From Bugulina stolonifera (taxonomy: Eukaryota > Bryozoa > Gymnolaemata > Cheilostomatida > Bugulidae): a DNA stretch of 64,000 nt. The translations under genes were made by a program, and so were the position numbers. The notes below the pieces were generated by a model. That model was not told the DNA's origin. It saw only the letters and a list, made by a program, of their open reading frames with translations, and made no database searches. This document shows, one piece after another, positions 23,455 through 35,669 of this stretch. The stretch spans positions 1,736,001-1,800,000 of the forward strand of contig OW285195.1 in the NCBI GenBank assembly GCA_935421135.1, read 5' to 3'. The stretch's first letter is position 1. Every line of letters begins with the position of its first letter.

Positions 23455-24534
23455 TTAGCCCTTGGACTGTTCCTCTTCCTCCTCGCTGACCTCATCCAGC
23501 AGGTCGCTCAGTCTCTCTCCGGGGCCCGAAGTACCAGTCCCTCCGACCTGCTCACCTGACTCTGCCAAAAGGCTTTCAGGGTCTTGCGTTGTCAGACCAA
23601 GACCTTCCCTCGACTCCTGAGGATCCTCGACGTCCATGGCCGTCTCGGTCGTCCAGGAGGTCCCAGTGTCAGTTTGAACTTCATCCACTGAGAGACCCGT
23701 AGACACCTCAGTGTCAGCCTTAGCTTCATTCACTGAGCTGTTTTCACTTTTACCGTTTTTCTCATTGCTCTTTCCACCACTGCTAGCCTCACTAGCTTTG
23801 TTGGAACTGTCTACTCTGCTGGTTCCACCAGCCGCACCCTGGTCTGCCTTACTAGTGCCCTGGTCCGTGGTGGTAGCCACTACCCGGCGCTTTCTGGCAA
23901 CCTCAATCTCATTGACCGCCTCCATAACTCTCTTGAGAGGGCCCGAGAGGTGTTTAGCCTCTTCTCGATCCTTCAAGAGGTTATTCCTCTCTCTCGTCAA
24001 CTCTGCCAACCTCCTATTATACTCGGCATCGAGTTCATGTTTCCTGGCTTCAAGATCAGCCAACTGGTCATCATAATACCTGGGGGTGGCCAGCTGGCTA
24101 AACCTGGACATGTCGGCCACCATTTCCCTGACACGATCGACCAAGGTTAGACCGGGGTCAATCATCTCGGGAACCTCGTTATGGCATTGGGCCGCTTGAG
24201 CAAACGACCTTTCAGCTCTGGTAGCAGATGATACTGCTGTGCCACCACTGGCCTGGCTTGCCGCCTGGGAGTAAGATTTCCCCTGTTGTGCAGTATAAAC
24301 TTTACTAGTGCTTTCAGTAGCAACACTCTTACCCGTCTGCATCTTTGTAGGACAAGCGATCTGCTTGTGGCCTAGCTGGTGGCAGTAACGGCATCGGGGA
24401 CTAGGGCAGACTGTAGACAGGTGCCCTTTTAACCCACACGCTGTGCAGTTGGCCATTGGACACGACATCGTAGGATGGTCTTCTGATCGGCAGAACGAGC
24501 AGCCGAAGCTGGCCGCCCTCTTCTTTCCAGACAT
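23455..24534 (-). CDS. ORF3 of element A: triple zinc-knuckle coiled-coil protein
   Basis: This 359-residue protein starts MSGKKRAASF and carries three CCHC knuckles in the first 62 residues: CSFCRSEDHPTMSC, CTACGLKGHLSTVC and CRYCHQLGHKQIAC. A Ser/Ala-rich segment (SYSQAASQASGG, SFAQAAQ) follows. Then comes a highly charged coiled coil (about residues 165-225; DLEARKHELDAEYNRRLAEL) and an acidic low-complexity C-terminus ending EEEEEQSKG. It begins 121 bp after the pol stop, in the slot where retroviruses carry env, but has no signal peptide or membrane segment. The knuckles suggest nucleic-acid binding; the role is unknown. Element B has an ORF with the same layout in the same place. Expression would need a spliced or subgenomic RNA, or reinitiation. 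Confidence 0.85.
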   Translation of the reverse strand: MSGKKRAASFGCSFCRSEDHPTMSCPMANCTACGLKGHLSTVCPSPRCRYCHQLGHKQIACPTKMQTGKSVATESTSKVYTAQQGKSYSQAASQASGGTAVSSATRAERSFAQAAQCHNEVPEMIDPGLTLVDRVREMVADMSRFSQLATPRYYDDQLADLEARKHELDAEYNRRLAELTRERNNLLKDREEAKHLSGPLKRVMEAVNEIEVARKRRVVATTTDQGTSKADQGAAGGTSRVDSSNKASEASSGGKSNEKNGKSENSSVNEAKADTEVSTGLSVDEVQTDTGTSWTTETAMDVEDPQESREGLGLTTQDPESLLAESGEQVGGTGTSGPGERLSDLLDEVSEEEEEQSKG

Positions 24535-24655
24535 ACTACAACATAAAGAACAATAAGCAACGCTATAACGTGGTGAACATTTCAGACAAACTACAGTGGA
24601 TAACGAAGCTAATGCGTAATAAACATTTTAGTGTCACTACGTCATAAATACAGTT

Positions 24656-27600
24656 TTAGTAATACTGATAGACGTCCCGATTTGGGCGCTTCACCGTTCT
24701 TCCGTACCTAGTGCGGGTCTCGGGTTCCGATGTTTCTGGTTCTGCAATGGTCTGGGGTTCGGTCAGGTCTGGGGGTTCTTTAGTACCTCCAGAGGTTTGA
24801 GTCCCGGTGGAGGTTTCCCCACTAGTAGGGGCATTTTCTTCCGTTCTCTGCTGGCTTTCTGCTTCGAGATACTGGTTATGGCTAGCCACAAGGTCAGTGT
24901 TCTCGTCTTCGGCCTGATTTTCCGGCACTTGTACGTCTGTGTCGGTTTCTAGATGTTCCGCCTCGTTTTCTGAGGCTCTATTTTCTTCAGAGTTTTCGTT
25001 TGGACGGGACATTGTGTTAGCGTTCTGGGCTTCGCTCTCAAGCTCTAGAGCGTCTGCGTCCTCGAGCTCATAGTGAGCTGAGTTCCCAGGAACTTCTTCA
25101 GCATAACCGCCTTCATGAGTCCCCTCTAAGGAGAACAGATGTTTGCGGTTACGTCTAACTTCACCGTCTCCCACCTTCACCCAGTAGCTATCTGGGTGCT
25201 GGTCTTTTCTGACGACGAATCCTTCTTTCCCCGTATCCGTCGGGGCTTTGATCCACACTCTTTCCCCTATCGCCAACTCATGTTGGGGTTTTGCTCGGTG
25301 CTTAAGTTCCCATTTCTCCCTTGCTGCCGCTTTCCTTTCGTTTTCTGACCTCTCAAACAGCTCATAGTCCACTGGACTGTTCTCTGGCTTACCCAGGCTG
25401 GACCTAACGGCCCTTGCAAACATCAGTTGACCCGGGGAAAATCCCGACTCCAGAGGGGTCGTTCTGTAAGCTAATAGAGCGGCGTCCTTATCACCCCCTC
25501 CAGACCACAGTCTTTTCACCGTCTCGACTGCTCTCTCTGCGAGGCCATTAGACTGGGGATATCTAGGGCTGCTGGTGTCATGAGTAAACCCCCAGCTGTT
25601 AGAAAAATCCCGCATCCTTTCACTCACAAAGCATCTCCCATTATCGCTACGGAGGTTTGTAGGTACCCCATAGCATGCAAATATTCGTTTTAGTTCCCTA
25701 ACCACGGAATTTGAGGATTGGTCCTCAAGCCTGGCGGTTTCTATCCAACGGCTATAGTAGTCCACAACTATCAGGAAATTCTCTTGATCAAATACAAACA
25801 GGTCTGCGGCAACTTGTTCCCAGGGTCCGTTTGGTAGGGGCTGATCGACTACTGGTTGGTGCCTGACCCCAGCCCGCTTAATACAGACCTCGCATGTGGC
25901 AACAAAATTCTCAATGTCGCTAGATACTGTAGGCCACCAGAACAGCTGACAGGCCCGCCTTCTGCATTTTTCAACGCCTTGATGCCCTTCGTGGCATCTT
26001 CTCAAATATTCTAGTCTGAGGCCTGATGGCACGTACACCTTAGAGCCAAACATTATTATGTTTCCGCAGGCGGTCAGGTTGAATCTGCTGCTGTACAGCT
26101 TTTGCAGTTCTTCGCAGGCCTGTTGATGGTCATAATCGGACCATTCGGACTGTAGCAGCATCAAGCAATTGGAAGCGACCTTGTCCTTGTATAAGGCCGT
26201 TACCAGTTCGGTTTCTCTCACGTCATCTAACAAGCGTTCCCTTATATAGTTACACACATATTGCTCCATTAGGTTGCTGCCTACAATGTCTTCATCCGTG
26301 CACTCCATATCTATTAGTCTACTAAGTAGGTCGGCTATATACATTTTTGATCCTGGGGTATGGAAGAATCCATATCCGTATCTCATTAACCTTAATTTGA
26401 ATCGTTGTACCCTTAGCGGCAACTTGGATAGATCCTTTTCACCTAGCAGGGCTACCAGCCCCTTGTGATCGGTTTCTAACTCAAATTCTCGGCCTACCAG
26501 ATAGTAATCGAATTTCTCACAGGCCTATGTAAGGGCGAGGGCTTCTTTTTCGATCATCGCATACTTCTGTTCTGCCATGGTCAGCTTCCTGGAAGCATAC
26601 TCTACCGGCTGCCAAGCACCGTATTCATTTTCTTGTAGTAGGACCGCCCCAATGGTGCCTTTACTCGAGTCAGCCGACACCCTATGCCTCCTTGCTAAAT
26701 CAAAACTAGCCAGGATGGGCAATCGGGACATTTCCGCCTTTATTTCGTTGAAGGCGTTTTCCTGACTGTCTCCCCAATACCACTCCGACTTCTGTCTGGT
26801 GACGGAGTTGATCGGGACTGCTAGTGAGGCTAATCGTCTGCTGAACTTACTCAGATAGTTGACCATTCCCATGAACCTTCTAGCCTCCTTCTTGGTGGTA
26901 GGAGGCTTCATGTTTAGGACTGCTTCGACCTTTTTCGGGTCTGGTTTCACTCCTTGAGCACTAATGATATGTCCCAGGAAACTAATTTCATTTCGGGCAA
27001 ATTCACATTTCTGTTTTTTCAGTGTCATCCCTGCCTCTAGGACCCGGTCAAGCACAAGGTGCAACCTCCTCCAGTGCTCGGCCACGTCTTTTCCGAACAC
27101 CAAAATGTCATCCATTAGGCATATCACTCCTTCTAACCCGCACAGGATCTTTTCCATTGACCGCTGAAAGAACTCTGGAGCAGAGGAGATGCCGAAAGGC
27201 ATTCTCTTGAAACAGAATCTTCCCCACGGGGTAATGAAAGTCGTCAACAGCCTACTTTCGGGGTCCAAGCGCACTTGCCAGAACCCAGAGTTGGCATCGA
27301 GCTTGGAAAAGACCCTCCCTTCCGACAGTCTGGCCAACATGTCGCTAACCCTCGGGAGAGGGTAGGTTTCTCTTTTCACACTCTTATTCAGCCTCGTTAA
27401 GTCAACACACATCCTGATGTCCCCGCTTGACTTCAGTGCAATCGTCAAGCCAGAGCACCAGTCTGTTGGTGTTTCCACTCTCTCGATCACTCCCAATTCG
27501 AGCATCTTGTCTATTTCTGCTCTCGCCTTTTCCCTCAAACCCGCAGCTATCGGTCTAGGACTGAATAGCTGGTAAGGGCTAGCGTCGTCTTTCAAGGAGA

Positions 27601-28003
27601 TCACAAAAATGTCGAGCATGGAGCCCAACCCGGAGAACAGTTTTGGGTACTCCTCCAAAGGGTCAAAAGCTTTGGTTCTAATGCGGTTCACAACTCTTAT
27701 AAGACCGAGTTCTTCAATTTCTTTAATGCCTAGGAGGTTCCGAGACACTCCTTTTACTACGGAAGCAACACACCTGGTAGACTTCGCCGAGCTGGTCAAA
27801 GCGATTGGCGTCTCTCCTAACTGTTCTAGCGTGTTGCCCCCTGCCCCAACCAGGACTCGCCTGGGCGGATTCAGTCGCGTGTTCAAGATCTTGAATGATG
27901 ATTCCATTAAGACTGTCACTTGGGTCCCCGTGTCTAGAGCGAACACGAGGTTCACTCCGTTTACTTGCAGCGTCACTTTGTACTCAAGGCCTCTATCATA
28001 TAG
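24656..28003 (-). CDS. pol: Pol polyprotein of element A (one internal stop)
   Basis: In the same frame as gag, after one UGA. The protease has FALDTGTQVTVL (catalytic DTG). Reverse transcriptase has FSKLDANSGFWQV and CLMDDILVFG (catalytic DD). RNase H has an IETDHK-like core region near 26480, then the integrase zinc finger (HEGHQG … CEVCIK) and the DDE core (AADLFVF, SDNGRCF, and a Glu in NGLAERAVE). A chromodomain-free C-terminus follows, with IGERVWIKAPTD and RNRKHLFSL, then an acidic tail ending in GRTVKRPNRD. A TAG at 26525-26527 falls between RT and RNase H, where element B has Trp. Everything else is open over more than 1100 codons, so loss of function is recent or the base is an error. 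Confidence 0.93.
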
Positions 28004-28006
28004 TCA
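28001..28006 (-). promoter_or_regulatory. Putative readthrough stop UGA-CUA between gag and pol, element A
   Basis: On the minus strand gag ends …CAA TGA CTA and the protease frame continues with no shift. UGA followed by CUA is an established leaky termination context in viral and cellular genes. Element B has TGA CTA G at the same junction (40492-40497). Readthrough itself is inferred. Confidence 0.7.
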
Positions 28007-29224
28007 TTGAGAATCGGCCATCCTGACTCTCCGGTATGGGGTGTGGCCAGGGCTCTGATCCCGGGATCTAAGGGCCTGGCCCGTGTTTCTCGAGCAGTCC
28101 CTGAGGACATGGCCCCGTTCACCGCAGTTTCTACAAACTATGTCAGGGCAGTTTCTAGCCAGGTGCCCTTCTCTTCCACACTCGTAACATTTAGGCCTGG
28201 CCTCTCGGTACTCGTTCCTACTGCGCTGCCTATCTTCGTCTCTCCGCCTAGGCCAGAGGAACTGGCTGCGGTCTGCATGTCCATATCTACCCACTCTTCT
28301 ATCGTTTCCTCTTTGCTCCTGTTGGGGCGAGTGACTGTAGTCCCTGTATCCCCGATAGCTATCTCGAAACGACTGCCCGCTGTCGTTTCTACTTCGGGTT
28401 CTAGTGGTATAGTACCGGTCTCTGCTGGCACTGCTCCTTCTATCATCTCTACCATTGCTACTACCACTACTCCTGTCTCTCGAATAGTCTCGTGACCTAC
28501 GCTGTTCGCCCATTGAGTCACTGTATCTTCCCCTAGAGGGGCTTCTAAACCTATCGCTTACTTCAGCTACCTCCTGCTTAACCGCTGCCGTAGGTTCGAC
28601 AGGGTTCTCTAATCGCCTGGCTGCTTCCGACGCCTTAGACCTAGATTTTAAAGTCTGTCCCAATAGTTCCCATGTTAAAGCATTGTTAGCCATTAACTCC
28701 TTGCGCAGAGCTGAGTCTCTGAGACCGTTGACTGCGAGGGTGAGGCAGAACAGCTCCCTCGACCTAGTCAATGCTGCATTGACATTTGCTTCTGCTGCCT
28801 GCTCAAACGCCCCACAATCCCGACTCAACCGCTCCACTCTAAGCAAGTAGTCTCTGGGGTCTTCTCCATTACCTTGCCTCACGACTACAAGTTTTTGCAT
28901 CCTAACAAAAACGGCCTCTTCCCGTTCATAATGGTCTTTCAGCGAAGCTAATACATTTGTATAAGTGGAAGTAGCATCTAGACCCTTTATTCCCTTTGAG
29001 CGGAGTGCCTCTCGGCCTTCCCTGCCTATCGCTTTCAATAGCGCCAGCAATTTACATCTAGGGGTAAATGCATCTACGCTTTCACCCTCTACCACTTTCT
29101 TCCCTGACTCTACTATTTTTAATTCGATAGCTATTTGAAATTCTTCTAACCACATTTGAAATGATCCCGAAACATCATTAGGATCAATAGCTAGGTTGGG
29201 CCATGCTGTGGGGGCTTTGGCCAT
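28004..29224 (-). CDS. gag: Gag polyprotein of element A
   Basis: I place the start at ATG 29224 (MAKAPTAW), because element B aligns from its MAAAAGVD start; upstream in-frame codons are unsupported leader. The capsid-like region includes MWLEEFQIAIEL and DYLLRVERLSRDC. An Arg/Ser-rich stretch resembling an RS domain follows (YSDSMGEQRRSRDYSRD). Two CCHC knuckles come next: CYECGREGHLARNC and CRNCGERGHVLRDC. The frame ends in a UGA immediately followed by CUA, beyond which protease continues in the same frame. About 406 residues, normal for Ty3/gypsy Gag. Confidence 0.92.
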   Translation of the reverse strand: MAKAPTAWPNLAIDPNDVSGSFQMWLEEFQIAIELKIVESGKKVVEGESVDAFTPRCKLLALLKAIGREGREALRSKGIKGLDATSTYTNVLASLKDHYEREEAVFVRMQKLVVVRQGNGEDPRDYLLRVERLSRDCGAFEQAAEANVNAALTRSRELFCLTLAVNGLRDSALRKELMANNALTWELLGQTLKSRSKASEAARRLENPVEPTAAVKQEVAEVSDRFRSPSRGRYSDSMGEQRRSRDYSRDRSSGSSNGRDDRRSSASRDRYYTTRTRSRNDSGQSFRDSYRGYRDYSHSPQQEQRGNDRRVGRYGHADRSQFLWPRRRDEDRQRSRNEYREARPKCYECGREGHLARNCPDIVCRNCGERGHVLRDCSRNTGQALRSRDQSPGHTPYRRVRMADSQ

Positions 29225-29569
29225 GGTTAGTATAACTGTCACTGGGTTATACCACGACAGCGTACAAGTAAATCTCCTCACTCACTAGTTACCTCAAGAC
29301 TCTTAGAACTCACTACTCAAGACTCAACCCAATTGACTCACTTAACCCAAGTCTCAGTAACTCAATTTTAATTTATTCCCTATTAACTCAAGACTCTATA
29401 ACTCAATTAACTCTATAACCCTATTAACTCAAGACTCTATAACTCAATTAACTCAACTTTATTCACTCCCTTGTTATCACAAAATTATTCTTGAAGCACA
29501 GAATGGAAATTCTGAAATCTCCAAGACAAAGGCTCTTACAATCTTGCGACTACCCCACCCGTGGTACCA
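29225..29569 (-). other. Leader of element A with PBS-like site
   Basis: The coding-strand 5' LTR is followed directly by TGGTACCACGGGTGGGG, a PBS position starting TGG. The leader then holds a degenerate AACTCAA/CTCTATAACTC repeat (about 29285-29465). I cannot assign the primer tRNA. Confidence 0.65.
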
Positions 29570-29782
29570 TGTTAAGTTACGTGGGTCAGGTATGTTCGTA
29601 TAAGCAGATAAACACACTTACTTGATAGTTACTAGTAGTGGATGTAGAATAAGAAGTCTCTGAAGGCACGTGTTGTTGATCCAGCATTCAAGACGTAAGA
29701 GACTTCCAATATCTCCGCGGCTTCCGGGATTACGTCACTTCCGCAAATCGCCAAACCCGTTGACGTCTAGCATCACATTACA
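29570..29782 (-). repeat. 5' LTR of element A
   Basis: 213 bp with the same ends as the LTR at 23087. It is followed by the target duplication GACCT. Confidence 0.95.
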
Positions 29783-29787
29783 GACCT

Positions 29788-31150
29788 CGTAGACGTATGG
29801 CTAGGAACATCAGTAAGTTTTGGAGTAGGATTTGGACTCTGTTACTGTTAAGGACTAGTCACACGGGCACAAAAGTGCCAACGAAACGTGAAACGACAAC
29901 TCCAACTTATTCCTACCAAAACGACAGGCTGGTCACACGGTTGACGATAACAAATTTTTTCGGTGACTGAGATCAACAGAATCGAGCGTTACATTCTATG
30001 CGGTCCTGTTACGAAACAATAACAATACAACTTCCGCTATTAAGTACATGATTGTAGTTGCAAAAGACCAAGACTTTTTCCGGATATATTAAATATAATC
30101 TACTGAGCTAATCTGCATATTGAATAAAAAGCTCTCTTTTTACATTCTCCTTTCGGAATGGAATGGGTTTCGTTTCACATGGTTCTCATTTCGGCAACCA
30201 AATAAGCTACACAAAATGGTTCATTTATTATCACTTTCATTTATTTCACCGCTTTCCAAACTAGCATCCTTCCAAACTAGCATCGATCATTAAATTTTAT
30301 TTTGCATCTTTCTTATAATATTAAGTTTTATATGAAAATTCTATCATCTCTAATAGCTTATCACTTGTTACATTATCACTGTTGTCTATCACTTTTCATT
30401 ATCGCTCTAGTCATTTCAATTCATTAGATTATACATTCTATTCTATTCTTCCCTCCCTCCCCTGGTTACTTGTGTGTTTTATTCAGCGAACTCAAAAAGT
30501 AGGATGTACATATATTAATATTTAAAAAAAATTTTTCATATGAATAATATAAATGTTATGCAGGTTGTTGCATATAAATAGTGACAATTAGTATATTTAA
30601 GAGTTGTCCATTCTTGCGCACTAGATAGGACAGGTATATATAGGAGAGGAGTACCTACACAGTAGAGTAGTCTCAGTAGAGAGATAGATAGATAGATACC
30701 TAGAGTAGACTGTGAAAATGAGGCATGGAGAGACAGCAGTATAGGGGATTTTGGGGTGACCTTGGCAAGGTCGTGTGCAAAATTTTTGTGCTCTTCTGTG
30801 ATTGGTTGAAATCGGAAATACCGCCTTGTGATTGGTTGAAAACAGGGGTCAATGAGTGCGTGTCTGTATAGAAGTGCACTGACTATACTACTGACATCGA
30901 TAACATATACTAGATATTATATGACAACAAGGCCGTAAGAGATAAGGGTTGACAGATAGGCTACATGCATGCCATACACTAATAAATAGCCAATATTCAA
31001 GGGAAAATCTACTATACAAGTAGACTTAGTTCTCAGCCATAACTATATATATTAATAACAGGGCTAATGACAGCTGCACTAGACAGAACATTTTGACTTA
31101 TTTTGGCATATTATACAATATATATTAATTTAGGTGTAACGGATTAGAGT
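29788..31150. other. Unassigned flank downstream of element A
   Basis: The first 100 bp or so may continue the interrupted gag-side sequence of element C. At about 29855 a stretch CTAGTCACACGGGCAC resembles Harbinger-type ends, but no partner was found. Microsatellite-like GATAGATAGATA lies near 30690. No gene is supported. Confidence 0.4.
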
Positions 31151-33200
31151 GAAAACAGCACAAGCTTGGATAGTCACTAATAGACAGCATAAATTATACT
31201 TTCATATAATACTATTACACAGAGTAGTAAATTATTAAGGACATAACAAATTATGATAGTCAACATGTTGGTATGTTGACTAATAACAGTATCTAATTTT
31301 TTTACTTTATCATTTGTAATAATTGTAAGAACACTAAGTGTCAATAAGTTCACAGACTTTATGAAACAGCCATATGCAATTTGTGTGCAATATGTAGACA
31401 GCGGCATTATCAGTTGACATCTATATGGTGGAATAGACATCCATGATACAGGCTAACGATAGCACTGGAAATTACATAGATGAATACTAATAATGACAGT
31501 TCCTTTATCTTGCAACAGTGGTTGGGTTTCAATTCTATGTTGTAGATATACATTAGAAGGACGAGGTCAATGTGCTGATGGAATTCCCAAAAAATGGATG
31601 ACTGCCAAGCTACAAGGAAAATACACTAAACCAATACCAATAGATTATAAGAAATGAAGATAATACAAGCAAGAAGCAATCTGATGAAATCATTACAATA
31701 TGCTAGGAAAGGAATGCTACATGAAACATATATATATGAGTGCATCATTATTGCACCTTGTTGTTGACTGAATGGGAATACAAAAATCCCAAGTATATGA
31801 GGAATAACATAGGAAATATTATATACCTTCCTATGATATGGATTGCTGTTGACCAAGACAATACACATAGGTGTTGGGAAACCCAGGAAAGAGTATATAA
31901 GAAGAAGAGAAAACAATAAGAATAGAGAGCACCTCCAAGGACACATAGAGAGCACATAGAGAGAGAGAGAGAGAGCTCTCATATAGAGCACCTCCAAGGA
32001 AGACACAGACTACATACAAGGAGGACACTATGAGGACATTTCATATAGAGTAAATGCTAAGTGCTCATAATTTTTAAGTATTAATTTTTTTTTTCTGGTG
32101 AAGATATTCAGGAACACAGACTCTCTGTAAGTTTATATATATATTTATATTCCCTTTTATAAAGGAGGCTGATAGACTTGTATCAGTTATAGCAGAGTGT
32201 TTGCTTTATAGTCAAGATTGACTAAGAGATAATTTTTTTTTTGGCAATTATATTATGTACGCAGCAAGTACAGACACTGATAATTGGTTTTTGATCGCAA
32301 ATAGGATTCAGCACATTGAACAATTATTTTGAACACATATTGAGGATTCAGATTCACTGCGTGACTTTCATTGAACTATTGATTTGGAGAATTCGATTGA
32401 ACGAATATTTTTCCAGTGAGAAATTAGTATACATTTCCACTGAGGTGTTATAGTACATATACACTCTGAGGTAGTTTAAATATAACAATTCTTAAACCTC
32501 AAATTGGCCTGCGAAGTGATTGATTTACCAGGTGAATAATTCATAACGTACCTGATACACAGCTCTCTTGAAAGAGATATACTTAAATTGCAGTTGGCTT
32601 GATAATACCTGTTGATAGGGTAACTCATAGAACACATAGATTCTCCAGGAGAGGAAGTCCCAATTCTGTCACTCGGATTATTGTATTCTACAACATAGAG
32701 AGATTACAATTGTATGTCCGCGAGAGGAAATAAATATATTGAGTGCATATGTCCTGAGTGCTACCATTACATTACACATAGAACCTAGAACCAAAGTACA
32801 CTTGTTACATAAATTAATTGATCGCATATAGGAGGTTATACACACACATATAATATTGAACCAAAGAGTCATTGTCAGAAGTTATCTTCTCTCAATAGAG
32901 GTATAATTGGCGTGAGAAGACAACTATCAGTTAGTGAGACAGACATTACATGAGAACCAAAGTTATCTTTTCTTAATTTATTGGAGGTTAACAGGAGAAG
33001 ATAATTCCAAATTACACGGTACATTGCACAAACTATTGAATACAAACACAACCAGTCTATATATTATATATATCACCTAGAACCAGTAGTGTACTAGCAT
33101 ACTTAGTATACGGATTACGTGTATACAATATATATCATAGTACAATATATAACACAATATATACATACATATAAAATCTTGAATTTCCCTCGTGACACAT
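31150..33200. repeat. Left arm of large imperfect inverted repeat
   Basis: This sequence is inverted, with indels and roughly 10-15 percent divergence, at 33650-35465 continuing at 43265-43385. Clear anchors include the block at 32690-33000 (CTATGTTGTAGAATACAATA on the opposite strand), which pairs with 33870-34190, and TTTCCCTCGTGACA at 33184, which pairs with TGTCACGAGGGAAA at 33653. Weaker similarity may continue out to about 30960. Contains a GAGAGAGAGAGCTCTC microsatellite near 31960-31985. Confidence 0.85.
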
Positions 33201-33650
33201 GTGTAATTTACAAATTTATTGGCTATTTCAGTGAATCACGTGCCTACATAATATCTGTATATACAAGTATAGTAATGTTAGTAATGCTGGTCCTATATGA
33301 ATTTATCGGCTATCAAAGCCGCCCGGACCCTTTAACTTTATTTATAAGGGAACGTGAACGCATAAACCATAGACCTGGGTAGTAGATATATAGTTATAGT
33401 AGTGATTATACTTTATTGATTGTAAATTCTCAAAGTAAGTAATGGTTAGTAAAAATATTCTATTAACTGTAAAACCTGAGAGTTCTAACGCCTAGTGATT
33501 CAGATTTTGAGATTGTAATTAGTAGAAGCGCCAATTTGAGTGTTGTTAGCACAATAAATTGTAATGAGACTGATTTGGATGCCTAATCGCTAGTAATTAA
33601 CGCTAACATCAACATGGATAACGTATGTAGAATAGGTAAATATTCAGAGT
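33200..33650. other. Spacer of the inverted repeat
   Basis: About 450 bp between the two arms. Short frames only. A GCCGCCCGGACCC segment near 33318 stands out from the AT-rich background. No known domain. Confidence 0.5.
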
Positions 33651-33783
33651 TCTGTCACGAGGGAAATTTTATAGAATTTTTACGTATGTGATTGTGATTG
33701 TGTATGTTGTAATATGTGATGATGTAATATGTAATGCTAGTATACTTATATTAAGTATGCTATTACACTAATGTTTCTATGTG

Positions 33784-33815
<32 letters not shown>

Positions 33816-35465
33816 GTTGTGTTTGTATTCAATGGTTTGTGCAATGTACTGTGTAATTTGTAATTATCTTCTCCTGTTAACCTCCAATAAATTTAAGAGA
33901 AGATAACTTTGGTTCTCATGTAATTTCTGTCTCACTAATTGATAGTTGTCTTCTCACGCCAATTATATCTCTATTGAGAGAAGATAACTTTTGACAATGA
34001 CTCTTTGGTTCAATATTATGTGTGTATACCTCCTATATTCAATCAACTAATTTATGTATACAAGTGTACTTTGGTTCTAGGTTCTATGTGTAAGGTAATG
34101 GTAGCACTCAGGACGTATGCACTCAATATATTTATTTCCTCTCGTGGACATACAAATGTACTCTCTCTATGTTGTAGAGTATAATAATCCGAGTGACAGA
34201 ATTGGGACTACCTCCCCTGGAGAATCTATGTGTTCTATGTGTTACCCTATCGACAGGTATTTATCAAGCCAACTGCAATTCAAGTATATCTCTTTCAAGA
34301 GAGCTGTGTATCAGGTACGTTATGAATTATTCACCTGGTAAATCAATCACTTCGCAGGCCAATTCGAGGTTTAAAAATTGTTATATTTAAACTACCTCAA
34401 AGTGTATATGTACTATAACACCTCAGTGGAAATGTATACTATTTTCTCACTGGAAAAATATTCGTTCAATCGAATTCTCCGAATCAATAGTTCAATGAAA
34501 GTCACTCAGTGATTCTGAATCCTCAATATGAGTTCAAATTAATTGTTCAATGTGCTGAATCCCGTTTGCGATCAAAAACCAATTATCAGTGTTTGTAATT
34601 GCTGCGCACAATAAGTAATTGTCTTACTAAAAAATAATCTCCAATCTGTCAGTTTTAAAAATAATCATTCAATCTCTGATTATAGCAGCTACAATAATTG
34701 TCAGTCTGCCTCCTTATATAAAGGGAATATATCATATGTATAGACTTACACTGAGTCTGTGTTTCAGAGAGAATATTGGCACAATAAAAATTATTAATCA
34801 TCAATGGTACACTTGAGCACTGTGTAATTACTCTCTCTATTTTAATGTCATCATTATATCCAGTATGTCCTTGTCTGGGTCGTCATCTTGTGCTCTCTCT
34901 CTCTCTCTGCTCTCTCAATGTGCTCTCTGTGAGAGCTCCCACTCTCCTCTCTCAATGTGCTCTCTGTGGGAGCTCCCACCCTGCTCTCTCAATGTGCTCT
35001 GCTTGTGCTCTCAAAAAGCTCTCCTTATATACCCTTCTCCTGGGTTTTCCATGTCAGCAGCAATCGATATTATAGGAGGATGTATACTATTTCTTAAGCC
35101 TTACATCATATTTTGGGATTTTTGATTTCCCATTTTAGTCAGCAAACAAGTTGTAATCTATGAGTCACTCATATCTATGTTTCATACAGCATTCCCTGGA
35201 TTGCTTCATGTTTGTGTTATGTATGTCATCATCTCCTATAAACTCGAGTCATTAGTCTAGTGTGTTTATCTTTCAGCATGGCAGTTAACCATTCCGGGAA
35301 TTCCATTAGTTCTGTGACCTCATCCTTCAAACGTATACCAACTAACGCTGTAAAGAGAAAGAGTCTCTGCATACTAACCATAATGTGTATATGAATGTTC
35401 TAGAAGTTTGTGCACTTATTGACACATAGTGTTCTTACAAGAATTTCAAAAATTATGACACTAAT
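33650..35465. repeat. Right arm of large imperfect inverted repeat (first part)
   Basis: Reverse complement of the left arm. It is interrupted at 35466 by retrotransposon B and resumes at 43265. A (TA)n run at 33785-33812 and a CTCTCAATGTGCTCT repeat at about 34900-35020 lie inside it. Confidence 0.85.
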
Positions 35466-35669
35466 TGTTGAATAGTCAGGTTCGTAATATACTTAGCGTA
35501 GTTAGGTACGTCTTCACTCACCGAAGTTCATGAAGATAAGGGCTGAATAGTCTTCCTAATCCTCTCGGCTTGTAGCGTAGTCCTTCGTCGTCCGGTTGGC
35601 CAATCAGCTCCGACCTTTAGCGTAGTCTCTTACGAGACGCTTTGGGCAGTCGTAATCCACTATATAACA
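35466..35669 (-). repeat. 3' LTR of element B
   Basis: 204 bp, starting TGTTGAATAGTCAGGTTCG and ending CACTATATAACA on the plus strand. Intact, and serves as the empty-site reference for the MITE in the other LTR. Confidence 0.95.

Larger units (their letters stand above)
23087..29782 (-). mobile_element. Ty3/gypsy LTR retrotransposon A, nearly intact (6696 bp)
   Basis: The LTRs (23087-23299 and 29570-29782, 213 bp each, TG…CA on the coding strand) differ at a single position. A perfect 5-bp target duplication GACCT flanks the element (23082-23086, 29783-29787). On the minus strand the order is 5' LTR, PBS-like TGGTACCACGGGTGGGG, a repetitive leader, gag, pol, ORF3, a purine tract ending AAGGAAGGGCA, and 3' LTR. 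Integrase downstream of RNase H places it in Ty3/gypsy. It landed inside the gag frame of element C. The near-identical LTRs imply recent insertion. The only visible lesion is a TAG within pol at 26525-26527. Confidence 0.96.

Noticed and set aside
25139..28521. Several plus-strand frames opposite gag and pol of element A
   Set aside because: Antisense shadows of conserved retrotransposon proteins.
29855..30200. Harbinger-like end (CTAGTCACACGG) as a second MITE
   Set aside because: No matching inverted end or target duplication could be found.
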